Assembly: GCA_021613535.1 (NCBI GenBank)
Contig: CP075494.1
Span: 7,440,001-7,504,000 of the forward strand
Source: Adineta vaga
Lineage: Eukaryota > Rotifera
Length of the DNA stretch: 64,000 bases
Reading direction: 5' to 3'
Shown here: in pieces, positions 38,201-53,200 of the stretch
Layout of the letters: every line of letters starts with the position of its first letter
Numbering within the stretch: the first letter of the stretch is position 1
The notes under the pieces: model-generated
Database searches by the model: none
Seen by the model: the letters and a program-made list of their open reading frames with translations, nothing else
What the model was told of the DNA's origin: nothing
Made by a program: the position numbers and the translations under genes

Positions 38201-41200
38201 ACTGTAGAACATACATCGACAGTCATTACTAAAACACATCCACAGCGACGTGTTCTAGAAATAACGGGTAGTGGAAGAAAAGTTGAAAATGAACATGAAA
38301 CAAAATATTTTCATGATACAGTTCGAGTTGAAGAAGAAGTCGAAATTAAATTACCTAAATCAAAATATGAACAAGTTGAACATTCATCAACAATTGTTAA
38401 ACAAAGTCGAGGTAAAGGACCTATTATAGAAATTGATACAACACAAAAACGAATCGAAGGTGAACATGATCTAAGAATTATTGAAGAATCAATTGAAACA
38501 AAAGCTGATACAATGCAATTATTAATACCAAAACCAAAATTATCATCAGAACATAGTACAACAGTTGTCAAAGGACAACGTGGAAAAACACAAACGTTTA
38601 CGATCGATCGTAGACAAACAATGTCTGGTAAATAAAAAGAATAATAACTTTCACATCGATAATTTGATTTTAATTAGGCGAACATGTAACAAAATATTAT
38701 GATCAACCTGTTGAAACCTATAATCAAATGGAAGTCGTATTTCCTAAACCACAAACCATATCAAATACACTAGAAGAACATACAACAACATACTTAAGAC
38801 AAGCACGACCTAAATACGAACCAGTTGAATTAGTTGTTGATCGACCGAAAGTTTTGCCTAGTATTTCAAAAGTTATTGCTGATATTCCAGCTACATCACA
38901 AATTACATCCATAAAACCAACAAAATATACTGTAACAGAAGAGAGTTCAACAAAATTCGATCGAAATATAACGCAAAGAAATTTTCATGAAGAACATAAT
39001 GAAATGGAACTTGATTTTGAAAATCCATTAGTACGTGATAGTTCTACTACATTACTAGCAAAGATACAACCAGGTTTGGAATTGAAATCAATTCAACCAA
39101 CAAATCAGCAAGTCAGAAAAACGAAAATTGAAGAAAGTACTTCAACATATACTATGGAACGTGAACAATATCCTAATGAAGAAATACTTGAACTTTGTTT
39201 ACGAAAACCTTACATCGAAGATAGTTCAACTGTTCTTTTAGCTAATATTCAACCTGAATTAGGTATTCAGGGACAATTAAAACCAAGTCCATATATTCCT
39301 CAATCTTTCGAAGAATCGAATTCCATGATATTAATGGATTTCAATAGTGCTCAACAAACAACACCATTTGAATTGATCATTCCACGCTTTGATGTTGAAT
39401 CATCAACAAGTACGGTTCTTGCTCATGTATCACCAGCTCCTGCTGGTTCACGTACTAAAATTGACGTATCAAATTTGGAAAAATCTACTTCAAGTGTTTT
39501 ATTTGAACAAATAACACGTTCCGATAGAGAAGTGGAAATGATCATGCCTAAACCTAAATATATCGATAGAACTACATCAACAATGATTGCTGATGTGCAT
39601 GGAAAATATGAAACCAAACATATACGTCCAAGCGAATTTCAACCAGAAATGTCAACATCATCAATTTTATTTGATCAAACGACACAAAATGTTTTTCCAC
39701 AACCAGTAGAATTACGTTTAAGACAACCTACCATAACTGATAGTTCTACAACATTATTTGCTAATGTTAAACCAACGTTAGATACTCAACGAACTCAAAT
39801 TCTAGGTTATTCGAATCAACCATCAGATGTTGAACAGATCTTTCCTCGTCCACTTATACAAGAGAGTACATCCGTTATGTCAGCGAATGTTCATCCGACA
39901 TTTGATACATCTCAAACCCATGTCGTTCGATCATCATCATCATCCTTTCAATCCCCTATAAAATCGAGTAGTCAAATGATTATAGAACATGATAAACTAG
40001 GCGAAACAACAGTAGATTCCTATTTAAATCGTCAATCGAGTTCACATACCGTTGTGACGGAATCAACTGATACATATAGAGAAAACAATGAAATGTCTGT
40101 TTTAGGTACAAGTCATCAACAAATACAACCATATGGTTCACCAGCAATATATGCTGATCTGAATAAACCATTAGAATTAGTTTTTAATGTTGATGAAGGT
40201 TCAACATCAACAATGTCTCAACAATATCGACGAGGTCATAATTCAAGAATATTAGAAAATACATCTTTTGGAAGAGACAATAACGGAACAACAATTACGG
40301 GTAACTCATTTATAATAGTTAACAGGAATCAAAAGTTAGAATATTTTATTAAAAAAAATTATTTTAGAAACCATCACTCGTCAATATCAACCAGTTGAGT
40401 TTCGTGTATCAGGTGGTTTACCTGGTTATAATAATACCATAATTGAACAATATTCAACTGGTGGTAGTGATAATCCTAGTGGTTATACAACAACAAAGAC
40501 AACAACAACACGATCAATCACTTCATCAGGTGCTCCTGGTGGATACAATGAAACAACTAGTAGATCACCTATTCGTGGTATAAAACCGTTTGATCAAGTA
40601 GATTTAGTTTTACAACCTGATACTTCATTAACATCGACATCATCGAGATTGCGAACAACGAGCAGTGGTTATGAGCAAGGTTATACTCCATATTTCACGG
40701 TTTCTTTGAATGATCAAACAGTTCGAGAAGGTGAATCAGTTCTTCTTGAAATTAAAGTTTCTGGTAAATAGAAATGAAAAAGCATTTTTTTTATTCATAT
40801 TTTCTTCCTTTGATTGTATTCAAGCTCAACCAACACCAGAAATCATTTGGGATAAAGATGGTCAATTGATTGGCGATGATTCAGCATTTCGTTTAGATTA
40901 TTATGGTGATGGACGTGCTACGCTCTATATTCCAGAAGCATTTGCAGAAGATCAAGGTTTATATACATGTACAGTAACCAATAGTTATGGTACTTGTCGT
41001 ACAACAGCACGTATTACAATTGATTGTAAGTAGCATAGAAGGAAATTTTTCATTGATCTAAGAAAAGAAATAATAATCCTGATGATTTTAATTTAGCAAA
41101 TGGAGGAGCACCATCACCAAAACGACGTCAATTGGATAGTTCAACCAATGTTTATTATCGTCAAGGGCCAACACAAACAATTGAATCCTATCGAGTTTAT

Positions 41201-44200
41201 TCAAAACCATCGTCAACAATAACACAAGTAACTGAAGAAACACAAGTTTATGAAGTACCGTCGCATCGTCAACAGCAACAAAATGAAATTACTTATTCTG
41301 TTCAAGGAACACAACAAAAATTTCAACCAATTTCATTTCTTGTTTCATCTAATCAAGAAACAACACAACCAAATATCACCACAAAATATACCACAGAGGA
41401 AGATACTGAAACAATCTATGCAAGTCCATATCAAACATACAATTCACAATATCGTACGCAATCGAATCGTCCTGCTGGTCTAGTAGCAACTGTCGCTAAA
41501 CAAGCAGGTCCAACTATTTCTCACGATTATGACACTATGGCAACAGACACAGAAACATCAACTACATATTTCAATCGTTCACCACAGCAACATCAAGAAA
41601 CGTCAACTTCATATATATCTAGTCGACCTAATTTTACGAAGGTATACAAATAAATTTCAAATAGTATTTCTATATTCATTTATTTTTCTAATATTCATTT
41701 AGCCATTGGAACCGATTGATGCCTTGGAAGGCGGAACTGTACAAATTACAGTTCATTTATCATCTGTTGGTCCTCAACAAAATCGACCAGAAATTCAATG
41801 GTATCATCATGCTCAACCAATTGTACCGGACAATCAACATTATCGCATTACCGAAGGATACGATACTGCAACATTAGAAATTATCAATGTGAAAAAACAT
41901 GATACTGGTCAAGTATGGTGTGTAGCAAATACTCCAGCTGGATCAGCAACTACAACATGTACTCTCACAGTTGAAGGTATGTTCGAAACAAGAGTGCGTG
42001 ACTTTAAATTGGGATATATTTCTGGAAACACTAAATCTAATATTAGAAATAATTTCGCAAACGATCATTTCTTTTCTTTCTAATCAATAGAACGACCTGT
42101 TCGTACACATCATCAAATCAGATCAACTCAACAATATACTGTACCACAAGAAACAGTTTATGAAACACAATCAATTCATTCAACTCATGCAGAAATACCT
42201 CTTCATCATCAACAACCAGATCAACGAACATTATCTCAATATTATATTAATCAAACGAATAATCAACAACAATATTCACCACAATCAGTTACTTCACAAT
42301 CATACAATACTGTTTCTTATCAACAACAACAGCAACCACATCAGGCACCATTTCAATCCTATGTTCCACAGCCACAATCACCTCTTCAATCACAACCATC
42401 GATTCCTCAACAACAGCAACAACCGCAAACAACATCTCAATCATTTATTCCTCCAGCTCCACCAATGCTACCAAATTTTAATCTTCAATCAAATTATTCG
42501 GATAAACAAATTAAAGTTATTAACAATGGTTTACAAGATCAACCATTATATACAAATAATGAAACAATTTTCGAATGTCAATTTACTGGACAACCAGAAA
42601 AAGTACAATGGTTTCGTAACGATGTAGAAATCGTTAATAATCCTCAACAATTTAATAATCGGTACGTATTAAGATTTATTGATTACAAAAAAAACTGAAA
42701 TATGATGTATTTCTAGAATTTATCATGTTACGAATCTCAGTAGTGGAACAAGTCGATTAATCATCAAATCAACATTAGATGAAGATGTTGGAACATACAC
42801 CGTTAAACTTACAGGACCAAATGAGGAAACCACAAGTGCAAAACTTATACCAGCTGGTAAGTTTTAGTTGTGATGACGAAAAGAAAATATTCATGAATTA
42901 TCATTTTTTTCTATAATAGCACAATTTCAAAATATTCAAAAGAAAAAAGTTGACACAACACAACGAAAAGCATTAGTTCAAGAACTTGAAGAACGACAAT
43001 TGAAACGTATGCGGCCAACGAAACCAACTCCACGTAGTGGTTATATGTCGTATGGTACAAGTGATGATGATGTCTTCTATGAACCAGTATGTATATGAAT
43101 GTTTCAGAACGAATACACATAACATCATATTATTTTTCTTTTTAAAGACTCAACGTATTGCTCCACAACGTCATCCAACCGTGCCGACAGTAAGTCGTCC
43201 ATTGAAAGATTTGGATGTCAAAGAAGGACAACCCATTCAATTAACATGTCAAGTTCAAGGTTTTCCAAAATCTGAGGTTTATTTTTTATATATTTTAACT
43301 AGAGAACGAACTATTAATTCATTTATTTTATTTAGCTTCTCTGGTTTAAAAATAATGTCCCATTACCATTATCAGCACGACATAAAATAGCTTATGATGC
43401 AAATAGCGGTACAATTACATTACGTGTAACTGATACACGACCTGAAGATAGTGGTGTTTACACTGTGGTAAGTTTTTTCTCTGTTCGTCAACCTATGGAT
43501 TTATTCTGAAATTTAGATTGCTAAAAATCCTCAAGGTCATGCTGAAACAACTGCACATGTAGTTGTTCAAGAATCACCTGGCATTGATGAAACATCCTAT
43601 GTTCAACCAGATGCATTTAAATATCTTGAAAAGCAACCTATTGGTACACGCCAAACGAAACAACGTCGAGAATCGGATACATCAAATTTACAATCGAAAC
43701 CAGCAAAAATTACAAAAACACCAACGAGCAGTGCAGTAGTTGAAGGTGAAACTGCACAATTTACTTGTCAAGTTGAAGGAAATCCTAAACCAAAAGTGAG
43801 AAAACAATCATAAAACACGAATTATATTTCCATTTGATTTTCTTTAGGTCGCTTGGTTGAAAGATAGTAAACCATTAATGGCTGGACCACGTTTTCAAAC
43901 ATATTTTGATCAAGGAACAAAGACAGCTGTTTTACGTGTTAAAGATGTTTGTAAAGAAGATCAAGGATATTATACATGTATTGTGGACAATACAATGAAT
44001 TCTGATCGTAGTACTGCTACTTTACAAGTTATTTCTGAAACCAAAGTAGATCAACGATCATATGTCGAAACAGATGCATTTAAATATCTAACTCCCGAAA
44101 ATAAACAACTTCGTATGGCTAATAAAGAAACGGATCGACCAACAAGTGGTATAGATAGGTAAATGGATTTTTTTTGTTTAAATTTCGATGTATTGATTAC

Positions 44201-47200
44201 GTTTGATTTATTTTTATTTTTGTTTTTTTAGTGAATCATTCGTTAATCCAGAAGCATTTCGTTATTTGGAAACGAAAAAACAACCTAAACAACCGGAGGA
44301 TAATCTAACAATTGATGATCGACCTATTGTTGATCTTGATGCATTTCGTTATGTAGAAGCTCGACAAGTTCCTAAAACTAAACGAGAAGATGATACTCGA
44401 GCGTCGATCGATGATACACCGATCATTGCACCCGATGCTTTTCGTTATTTAGAACGAAGAACTGAAGCAACAAAATTAAAAAAAGATCAAGATACAGGTC
44501 CATCAATTGATGAAACTCCTCAAGTTAATTTAGAAGCATTTCAATATTTGGAACGTAGAGTATTACCAAAGAAACCTGAAGAAGGTCCTAGTATTGATGA
44601 ATCATCAATTGTCAATCCTGAAGCATTTAAATATTTAGGTAAATTACGAATGAATGTCATATTCGTTATCTATTTGATTTATAATTGAATATTTTAGAAC
44701 GTAAACCAATGAAAAGAACTGAAGATGTTGGACCAACAATTGATGAAACACCAATAGTTAATCCGGATGCATTTCGTTACTTAGAACGAAAAGCTATACC
44801 GCAACCACGTGATACCACACCGGCTATTGACACTACACCTTTGGTAAATCCAGAAGTATTTAAATATTTAGAAAAGCCAACTGCAATTCCTCGAGTGGAT
44901 GAAACACCATCGATTGATACTCGTCCTATTGTACCGAAAGAAGCTTTTCGTTGGCTTGATCGCCCAAAACCACTCGAACGTATTCCTGAAGGACCAGCTG
45001 TAGATGAAAGTTCATATGTTAATCCACAAGCTTTTCGTTATATTGAAGCTAAACCAAAAGAAAAAGCTGTTGATACTGGTCCATCGATTGACGAAAGTTC
45101 ATATGTTAATCCACAAGCATTTAAATATTTAGAAGCAGCACCATCAAAGAAACCTGTCGATCGCGGACCTACAATTGATACATCAAATTATGTTAATACA
45201 CAATTATTTGCACAATTTGAACAAAAACCTGTACTACAACCAACGTATGAAGAAGAAGAAATTAAACGAGCACCACGAGTTCTTCAACCATTAAAGAGTG
45301 CACAAACAATTGAAGGAAAACCTGCTATTCTAGTTGCAAATATTGATGGTTTTCCTGTACCACAGGTATAGTTTTAAGAAAAAACAACATACTTGTGTTT
45401 TTTTTACATATCTATTTCCTTCATATATTTTCATAGTTAACATGGCTCAAAGATGGTGCTGAATTACCTGCATCTAATCGTGTTACTACTAATTATGATA
45501 TTCCATCAAAGACTGCATGGATTCGTATTGATAATGTTCGAACTGATGATAGTTCTGTTTATACATTAATAGCACATAATTCAACTGGTGAAGTACGTAG
45601 TGATGCTCGTCTTCATGTAGTACCAAGCCAACACCTATCGATAATACAGCATTTGTATCGGCCGAAGCATTTGAAAGAGTTGAACGTGGAACAGGACCAG
45701 CCCGTCCTTTAGTACCAGCAACAACAGGTGTAGATGATACATCATTCGTTAATCCTTTACTTTTTCAACAATTTGAATCACCACTTAAAGTAAAACCAAC
45801 AGACAATTTCTCAAATGAAGTAGTTGTTCAAGTACCAGCACGCGTTATAGCACCATTAAAATCTATTCAAGCACCTGAAAGTGTCACTGTCGTTCTCGAA
45901 GCAATCGTTGAAGGTAGTCCTGTACCAACATTTACTTGGTTAAAAGATCAAGTACCTTTAAGTGAAAGTAATCGTTTCATTACCAATTATGATTTACCAA
46001 GTAAACGTGTGACATTAACAATAAAAGATGTACGTGAAAGCGATACAGGAACATATACAGTATTAGCATCGAATGGTCCTCAAGTAAGTTTTATCTTTTA
46101 CTTAGGCATGCTAAATGAAATTTGAATTTCTTTTCTTCTTAAAAACAAAGCTTCAACATTCGACAGCGACATTACAAATTGTTGGTGCACCTTCAATTGA
46201 TCAATCATCCTTTATTTCAATGGATGTATTTAATCAATTAGAACGACCACTAAATCAACAACCGAAAATACTCGTACAATCAGGTGTTGATCAAACGTCA
46301 TACATTTCTCAACCGGATCGTTTTGCTGTATTTGATCAAATTCATCCAAATCGACGACCTTTGAATGATTTTGGTGGTGTTGATGAAACATCACTTGTAA
46401 GCATGGAAAAAATACGTTTATTGGAAATTCCATCTAGTGCGATGAAACAACCATATGATGTTGAAGAAAAATTAGAAACACCTACAGTTATATCACCACT
46501 TCAACCAATTAATGCACAAGAAGGAACACCAGTAGTTTTAACAGCTAAAATTGCTGGTAGTCCAATGCCAAATGTGAGTAAAAAAATATCTACTAGAAAA
46601 ATGATCATATAGATTCCATTATTTTATTCTTTCAGTTTACATGGTTTAAAGATAATGCACCATTGATTGCATCATCACGGTTTACTACTTACTACGATAT
46701 TCCATCGAAATTAATTGTCTTACAAATTAACGATGCTCGCCCAAATGATACAGGTGTTTTTACAGTCAAAGCTGATAATAAATCAGGTGATGTAACTACA
46801 TCGGCTACATTAACAATTTCAAGTTTACCTACTGTTCGAGATCAATCCTTTATAACTGCCGATAAATTTCTTCTTTTGGAACAATCCAATCAACCTCGTA
46901 CAACTGAAGATATTAGTGGTGTTGACGAACGTCCACTTGTTGATTTAACAAAAATACAACAATTAGAAATCAAACCTGCTAGATTAACTGTCGAAGAAGA
47001 AGAACAAATTGAACAAGTTAAACCAACTGTTCTAATGCCACTTCGTAATATTCAAGCAGTTGAAAATCAACCTGTCGTTCTCTCAGCACAAATCGAAGGC
47101 AAACCACAACCACAATTTTCTTGGTTTAAAAATGATCAACCATTACCAGAAGGAAATCGTTTTCGTACACATTATGATATTCCATCAAAAACAATCTTTC

Positions 47201-50200
47201 TTACTGTTGCTGGTGCTCGTGAAGATGATTCTGGTACATATCGTGTCGTTGCTCAAAATCCAACTGGACAAGAAGAAACGACATGTGAAGTAATTGTTGA
47301 TATTAATCAACCTAGTATTGATCAACGTTCATTTGTTCCTCAAAAAGCTTTTGATAAATTAGAAAAACCATTATTACAAGTGACTAGCGTCATGAGTGGA
47401 GTTGATCAAACAAGTTTTTTCAATCAAGATCTATTTCGTCCATTGGATGAACGACATATTAAACATCCATCTGCCATTGTTGGTGGTGAAGATAGTGATG
47501 CAGCAATGCCCGTTTCAGCACCGAAAGTTCTTACACCACTTCGTCCAGCAAAAACAACTGAAGGTGAAACAGTTCTCTTAACAGCACAAATTGAAGGTTA
47601 TCCATTACCACAATTTACTTGGTTTCATAATAATCAACCATTGATGGCATCTAACCGTGTTACATCACATTATGATATGTTGACCAAACGTAGTTTTCTT
47701 CAAATTGTTGATAGTCGACCAAGTGATGCTGGTACATATGAATTAATTGCTGAAAATTCAACTGGTCACGATCGTACAAGAACAGAATTAACGATTGTTC
47801 CCGTTTCAAAAGTTGATCAAACTGGTTATGTTCCATTTGATAAATTTTCAACATTGGAATTTAAACCACGTATACCAAGTGATCTTCGTTCAGGTGTTGA
47901 TGCTTCACCATTTGTTAGTGGAGAAATATTTCGTTTATTAGAAGCAAAACCAGTGAATGAATATTTCGTACCAGAAGATGAACGAAATGTACCAGTCGAA
48001 GTACTTGTACCATTGAAACCAGCTATTGCACAAGAAGGACAACCAGTTATATTAACTGCTAAAATACGTGGCAGACCGACACCTCAAGTAAAACTAAAAG
48101 AAAAAACAAAAAAACTTTGTTGTAACGAAAAATTTGATTTTTCTTTTTTAGTTTACATGGCTTCGTAATAATCAACCAGTATTAGAATCGAATCGTTTAC
48201 AAACTTATTATGATTTTCCATCGGAAACACTTGTATTAGAAATAAGTGATATTTGGCCTCATGATGCAGGTAAAACGTCAGTGATTGCATGATTTTATAT
48301 TTTACTATTTTGTTTTTGTATCTATCTTTTTAGGTAATTATACTGTAATTGCTGAAAATCCCAAAACAGGTGAACGAGTTGAAACATCAGCACCATTAAC
48401 AGTACGTGGTGATACGACATCAATTGATCGAACTGCATTTGTTGCACCCGATGCATTTCGAACATTGGAAACAGCAGCACCATTACGTCCAGTTATTGAT
48501 GAATCTGGTGTAGATACAAATAGTTTTATGAGTCCAGATGTTTTACGAGCATTGGATCAAACGAAATCAAAACCAACTGATACACCAGAAAAGAAACAAC
48601 CACTTGTAGCACCCAAAGTTCTTGGTACATTACAACCAGTCCATGTCAATGAAGGACAACCCATTAATTTTACTGCAAAAGTCGAAGGAGTTCCACAACC
48701 AAATGTAAGTAACTATTGAATGAATAGTTTTATCGAAACAACACATCTCTTTAGTTTACATGGACGAAAAATGGTCAACCACTTCCGGAATCCAATCGAG
48801 TTTGGTCACATTATGATGTATCTACTAAAACAGTCCTTTTACAAATTAATGGTGCTCGACCAGATGATACTGGTACATATGTTCTCGATGCAGAAAATCC
48901 ACTTGGTCGTGATCAAATACAAACAACAGTAAAGGTTTCACCGGGACCAGCTGTCGATACTAACGGTTTGATATTGATGCGTTGAAAATGTTTCTTGTTA
49001 TCTATATAATCTTGATTTTTTAGCTTTTGTTTCACCTGAAAAATTTGCTGCTTTTGATCAACCATCTGGTCCTAATGTTTCAACTCAATCAGGTGTCGAT
49101 ACTAGCCCTTTTGTACAACCAGAACGATTTGTACCATTAGAAGTTAAAGCACCTCAACCAACAAAACAAGAAATGCAGAAACCAGAAGCACCGCAAGTCT
49201 CTTCACCTTTAGAAACTGTTCAAGCAAATGAAGGCTCACCCGTTCTTCTTCAAGCTACAATTCATGGCAAACCAACACCAAATGTAAGTTAAAAACTGTT
49301 TTGTTTCCAGTCATTTATCCTATTTTTATATCTCGTTAAGTTTGCTTGGTTGAAAGATGGCAAACCACTTCAAGCATCCAATCGTCTTCGTACACGTTAT
49401 GATATTGGTACGAAACAAGTTCTTTTACAAATCAACGATGTTCGTCCACAAGATGCTGGCCAATATACGGTTCTAGCATCGAATCCAGCTGGTGAAGATC
49501 ACACAGTTGGTACTTTGAGTGTTATACCAGATAAACCAGGTGTCGATGAACGACCATTCATTCCAACAGATAAATTTCGTAACCTCGAACAACCACAAGG
49601 TGATGAACGACGACCTTTACAACTTATATCGGGTGTTGACATACCGTCGACCGTCTCACCAACTGGACGACCAGAAGAAGCACCACGTGTCATGGTACCA
49701 TTGAAGGATAGTGATACAAAAGAAACAATGCCTGCCATATTTTCTACTACAATTGAAGCTGGTTCACCAATGTCCAAGGTAAGCTTTCACATTTATGTTT
49801 CGCAATCGCATGTATACTACTAATGAAACTCAATTCCTTTGAATTACTTTTCACTATCACATCTATATTAGCTCGTTCAGAAAAGCTAAAATCCCATTTG
49901 AAAATACCAATATTTTTGCGATCTGACGTCTGTTTCGAAACGAATCATTCTAGTTTACTTGGCTCAAAGATGGTCACCCTCTTGTCGCAGATGACCGATT
50001 TATCACTAAATATGATGTGGTTCCAAAAATACTGACTTTGGAAATTCTCAACGTCCAACCAGAAGATCAAGGTAACTATACCGTTCGGGCTACGAACCCC
50101 ACGGGTATTGACGAAACTACCGCAAAGCTGACTGTTCAACCATTGACAAAAGCTGAAGAACAAGTATTATCACAACCAAAACCACTCGAGGTCATTGCAC

Positions 50201-53200
50201 CCAAACCAACTCAACAAGACATGCAACGTCCACAGGCACCAAAGGTGGTTAAATCACTCGAAAACGTCGAAGCAACAAAAGGATCACCAGTCCTACTTAG
50301 TGCGACCATTGCTGGAAAACCTATTCCCACTGTAAGATTCCAATACACACCAATGAGATGTTACATAAAAATCCTTTCACTTCTATATAGTTCACTTGGT
50401 TCAAAGATAGTAAACCCTTGATTGCTTCGAAACGTCTTCGCACTCTATATGTGCTCCAACAAATCAAGTCGTTTTACAAATTGAAGAAGTTCGACCAGAA
50501 GATCAAGGCCAATACACTGTTGTTGCTGTCAACTCTGTTGGTCAAGAAACAACCACTAGTTCACTAACAGTAGTGCCTATAAGAACAGAAGAAGATATAC
50601 GTGGATCAAGGTCAACCACAAGGCAAAACACCACGACCAGTAGAAATGACACCTGCCATTGACTTTCTTCCAATGGATACCTCCCCACATGTGATGATAC
50701 CGCTGAAAGATAGTGAGACAAAAGAAACAATGCCAGTGATATTCTCGACAACGATTGAGGCCGGTTCACCGATGTCCAAGGTATGCATTGCTTCCAGCGA
50801 ATTTATATTTATACGCATGAAAATATCGAAATTCATCAATATACTATAGAACTGCTAAAGAAAAAAACTTGTCCGTGAAACGGAATGCTCGCGATAGAAT
50901 ATTTAACGCATGTGATTTTTATGCTGCTTGCTCAGAAAATACTTATTCACTAAGCGAATATATAATAGATGCATAGTTTCGATGTATCGTTGCTTCGATT
51001 GATTCAAGCATCGATAATCAACTCACAATCATGAACTCTTTTAGTTTACATGGTTCAAGGATGACAAACCTCTTGTCGAAGGTGACCGATTTATCACTAA
51101 GTATGATGTCATTCCGAAGACACTCACTTTGGAAATTCTCAATGTACGACCGGAAGATCAAGGTAACTACACCGTTCGGGCTACAAACCCCACTGGTGTA
51201 GACCAAACCACCGCGAAGCTGATTGTTCAACCGTTGACAAAAGCTGAAGAACAAGTATTGTCACAACCAAAACCACTCGAGGTCATTGCACCAAAACCAA
51301 CACAACAAGACATGAAACAACCACAGGCACCAAAAGTAGTTAAACCACTCGAAGATATCGAAGCACCGAAAAGATCGCCAGTTTTACTCAAAGCAACTAT
51401 AACAGGAAAACCTATCCCTAATGTAAGGCTTTTCCCCCCGTTCCATAGAAAAGTTTTGTTTATTTATATTATATTGTGTATAGTTTACGTGGCTGAAGGA
51501 TGACAAACCATTGATTGCTTCGAAACGACTTCGAACTCGCTACGATACTCAAACGAATCAAGTCGTTTTACAAATCGATGAAGTTCGACCAGAAGATGCC
51601 GGTCAATATAGTGTAGTTGCTAACAATCCTGTTGGTCAAGAAAAATCCACTAGTACATTGACTGTAGTACCAGAACGAACAGGAGAAGAGAAACCAGCAC
51701 TAGGTCAACCAACAGGAAAGAAGCCAAGACCTGTTGAGATGACACCATATGTGGATTTTCAACCAAGTGATGTGTCTCCTTTGAAACCTGAAGAAACTCG
51801 TGCACCAAATGTGATGATACCGTTGACGGATGCTGTCATTAAAGAAACATTACCAGTCATATTCTCCACAACCATCGATGCGGGTTCACCAATGTCTAAG
51901 GTACGAATAGCTCGCATCGGTTTCATGCTGCTGTTTTGAAAACATCAGTAGCATATGTTGTTGCGCATGAACGTACCCACTTTATGAAAGTATTTCGTTC
52001 TTGGTATATGATTGATATTTATGTCCTATATTGCATAATGTGTTGAATGCGTCATACTGAATGTTCATTTTTAAAAACATATCTTGATCATGTAATGTGC
52101 TAGGCATGCACATATCATCGTGCTCGATAGATTTATTGTGTACGAAACGCTGTATGCTTGATGCGCATTGTTCTTTTTTCTCTTTGAATGACTGAGTAAT
52201 ATACAAGAAATACACGATCCTAAACTCTTGTAGTTCACCTGGTTCAAGGATGACAAACCTCTTGTCGAAGGTGACCGATTCATCACTAAGTATGATGTCA
52301 TTCCGAAGACACTCACTTTGGAAATTCTCAATGTACGACCGGAAGATCAAGGTAACTATACCGTTCGGGCTACGAACCCCACAGGTATTGACGAAACCAC
52401 CGCGAAGTTGATTGTTCAACCGTTGACAAAAGCTGAAGAACAAGTATTGTCACAACCAAAACCACTCGAGGTCATTGCACCAAAACCAACACAACAAGAC
52501 ATGCAACAACCACAGGCACCAAAAGTAGTTAAACCACTCGAAAATGTTGAAGCACCGAAAGGATCGCCTGTTTTACTCAAAGCAACCATAACGGGAAAAC
52601 CTATCCCTAATGTAAGACTCCATATATTTCGCATATTTGATGTACAGCCCTATATTGTATTGTGTATAGTTTACGTGGTTGAAGGATGACAAACCATTGA
52701 TTGCTTCGAAACGACTTCGAACTCGGTACGATGCTCCAACGAATCAAATCATTTTACAAATTGATGAGGTTCGACCAGAAGATGCCGGTCAATATAGTGT
52801 AGTTGCTACCAATCCTGTCGGTCAAGAAATAACGAAAGGTTCACTAAATGTAGTACCAGAACGGACAGGAGAAGAGAAACCAGCACTAGGTCAACCACAA
52901 GGAAAGAAACCACGACCTGTTGAGATGACGCCAGGTGTGGACTTTCAACCGACGGATCTAGCACCGTTGAAGCCACAAGAGACTCGTGCACCAAACGTAA
53001 TGGTACCGTTGACGGATGCTGTCATAAAAGAAACAATGCCAGTGATATTGTCGACAACCATCGATGCGGGTTCACCAATGTCTAAGGTACGAATAGCTCG
53101 CATCGGTTTCATGCTGCTGTTTTGAAAACATCAGTAGCATATGTTGTTGCGCATGAACGTACCCACTTTATGAAAGTATTTCGTTCTTGGTATATGATTG

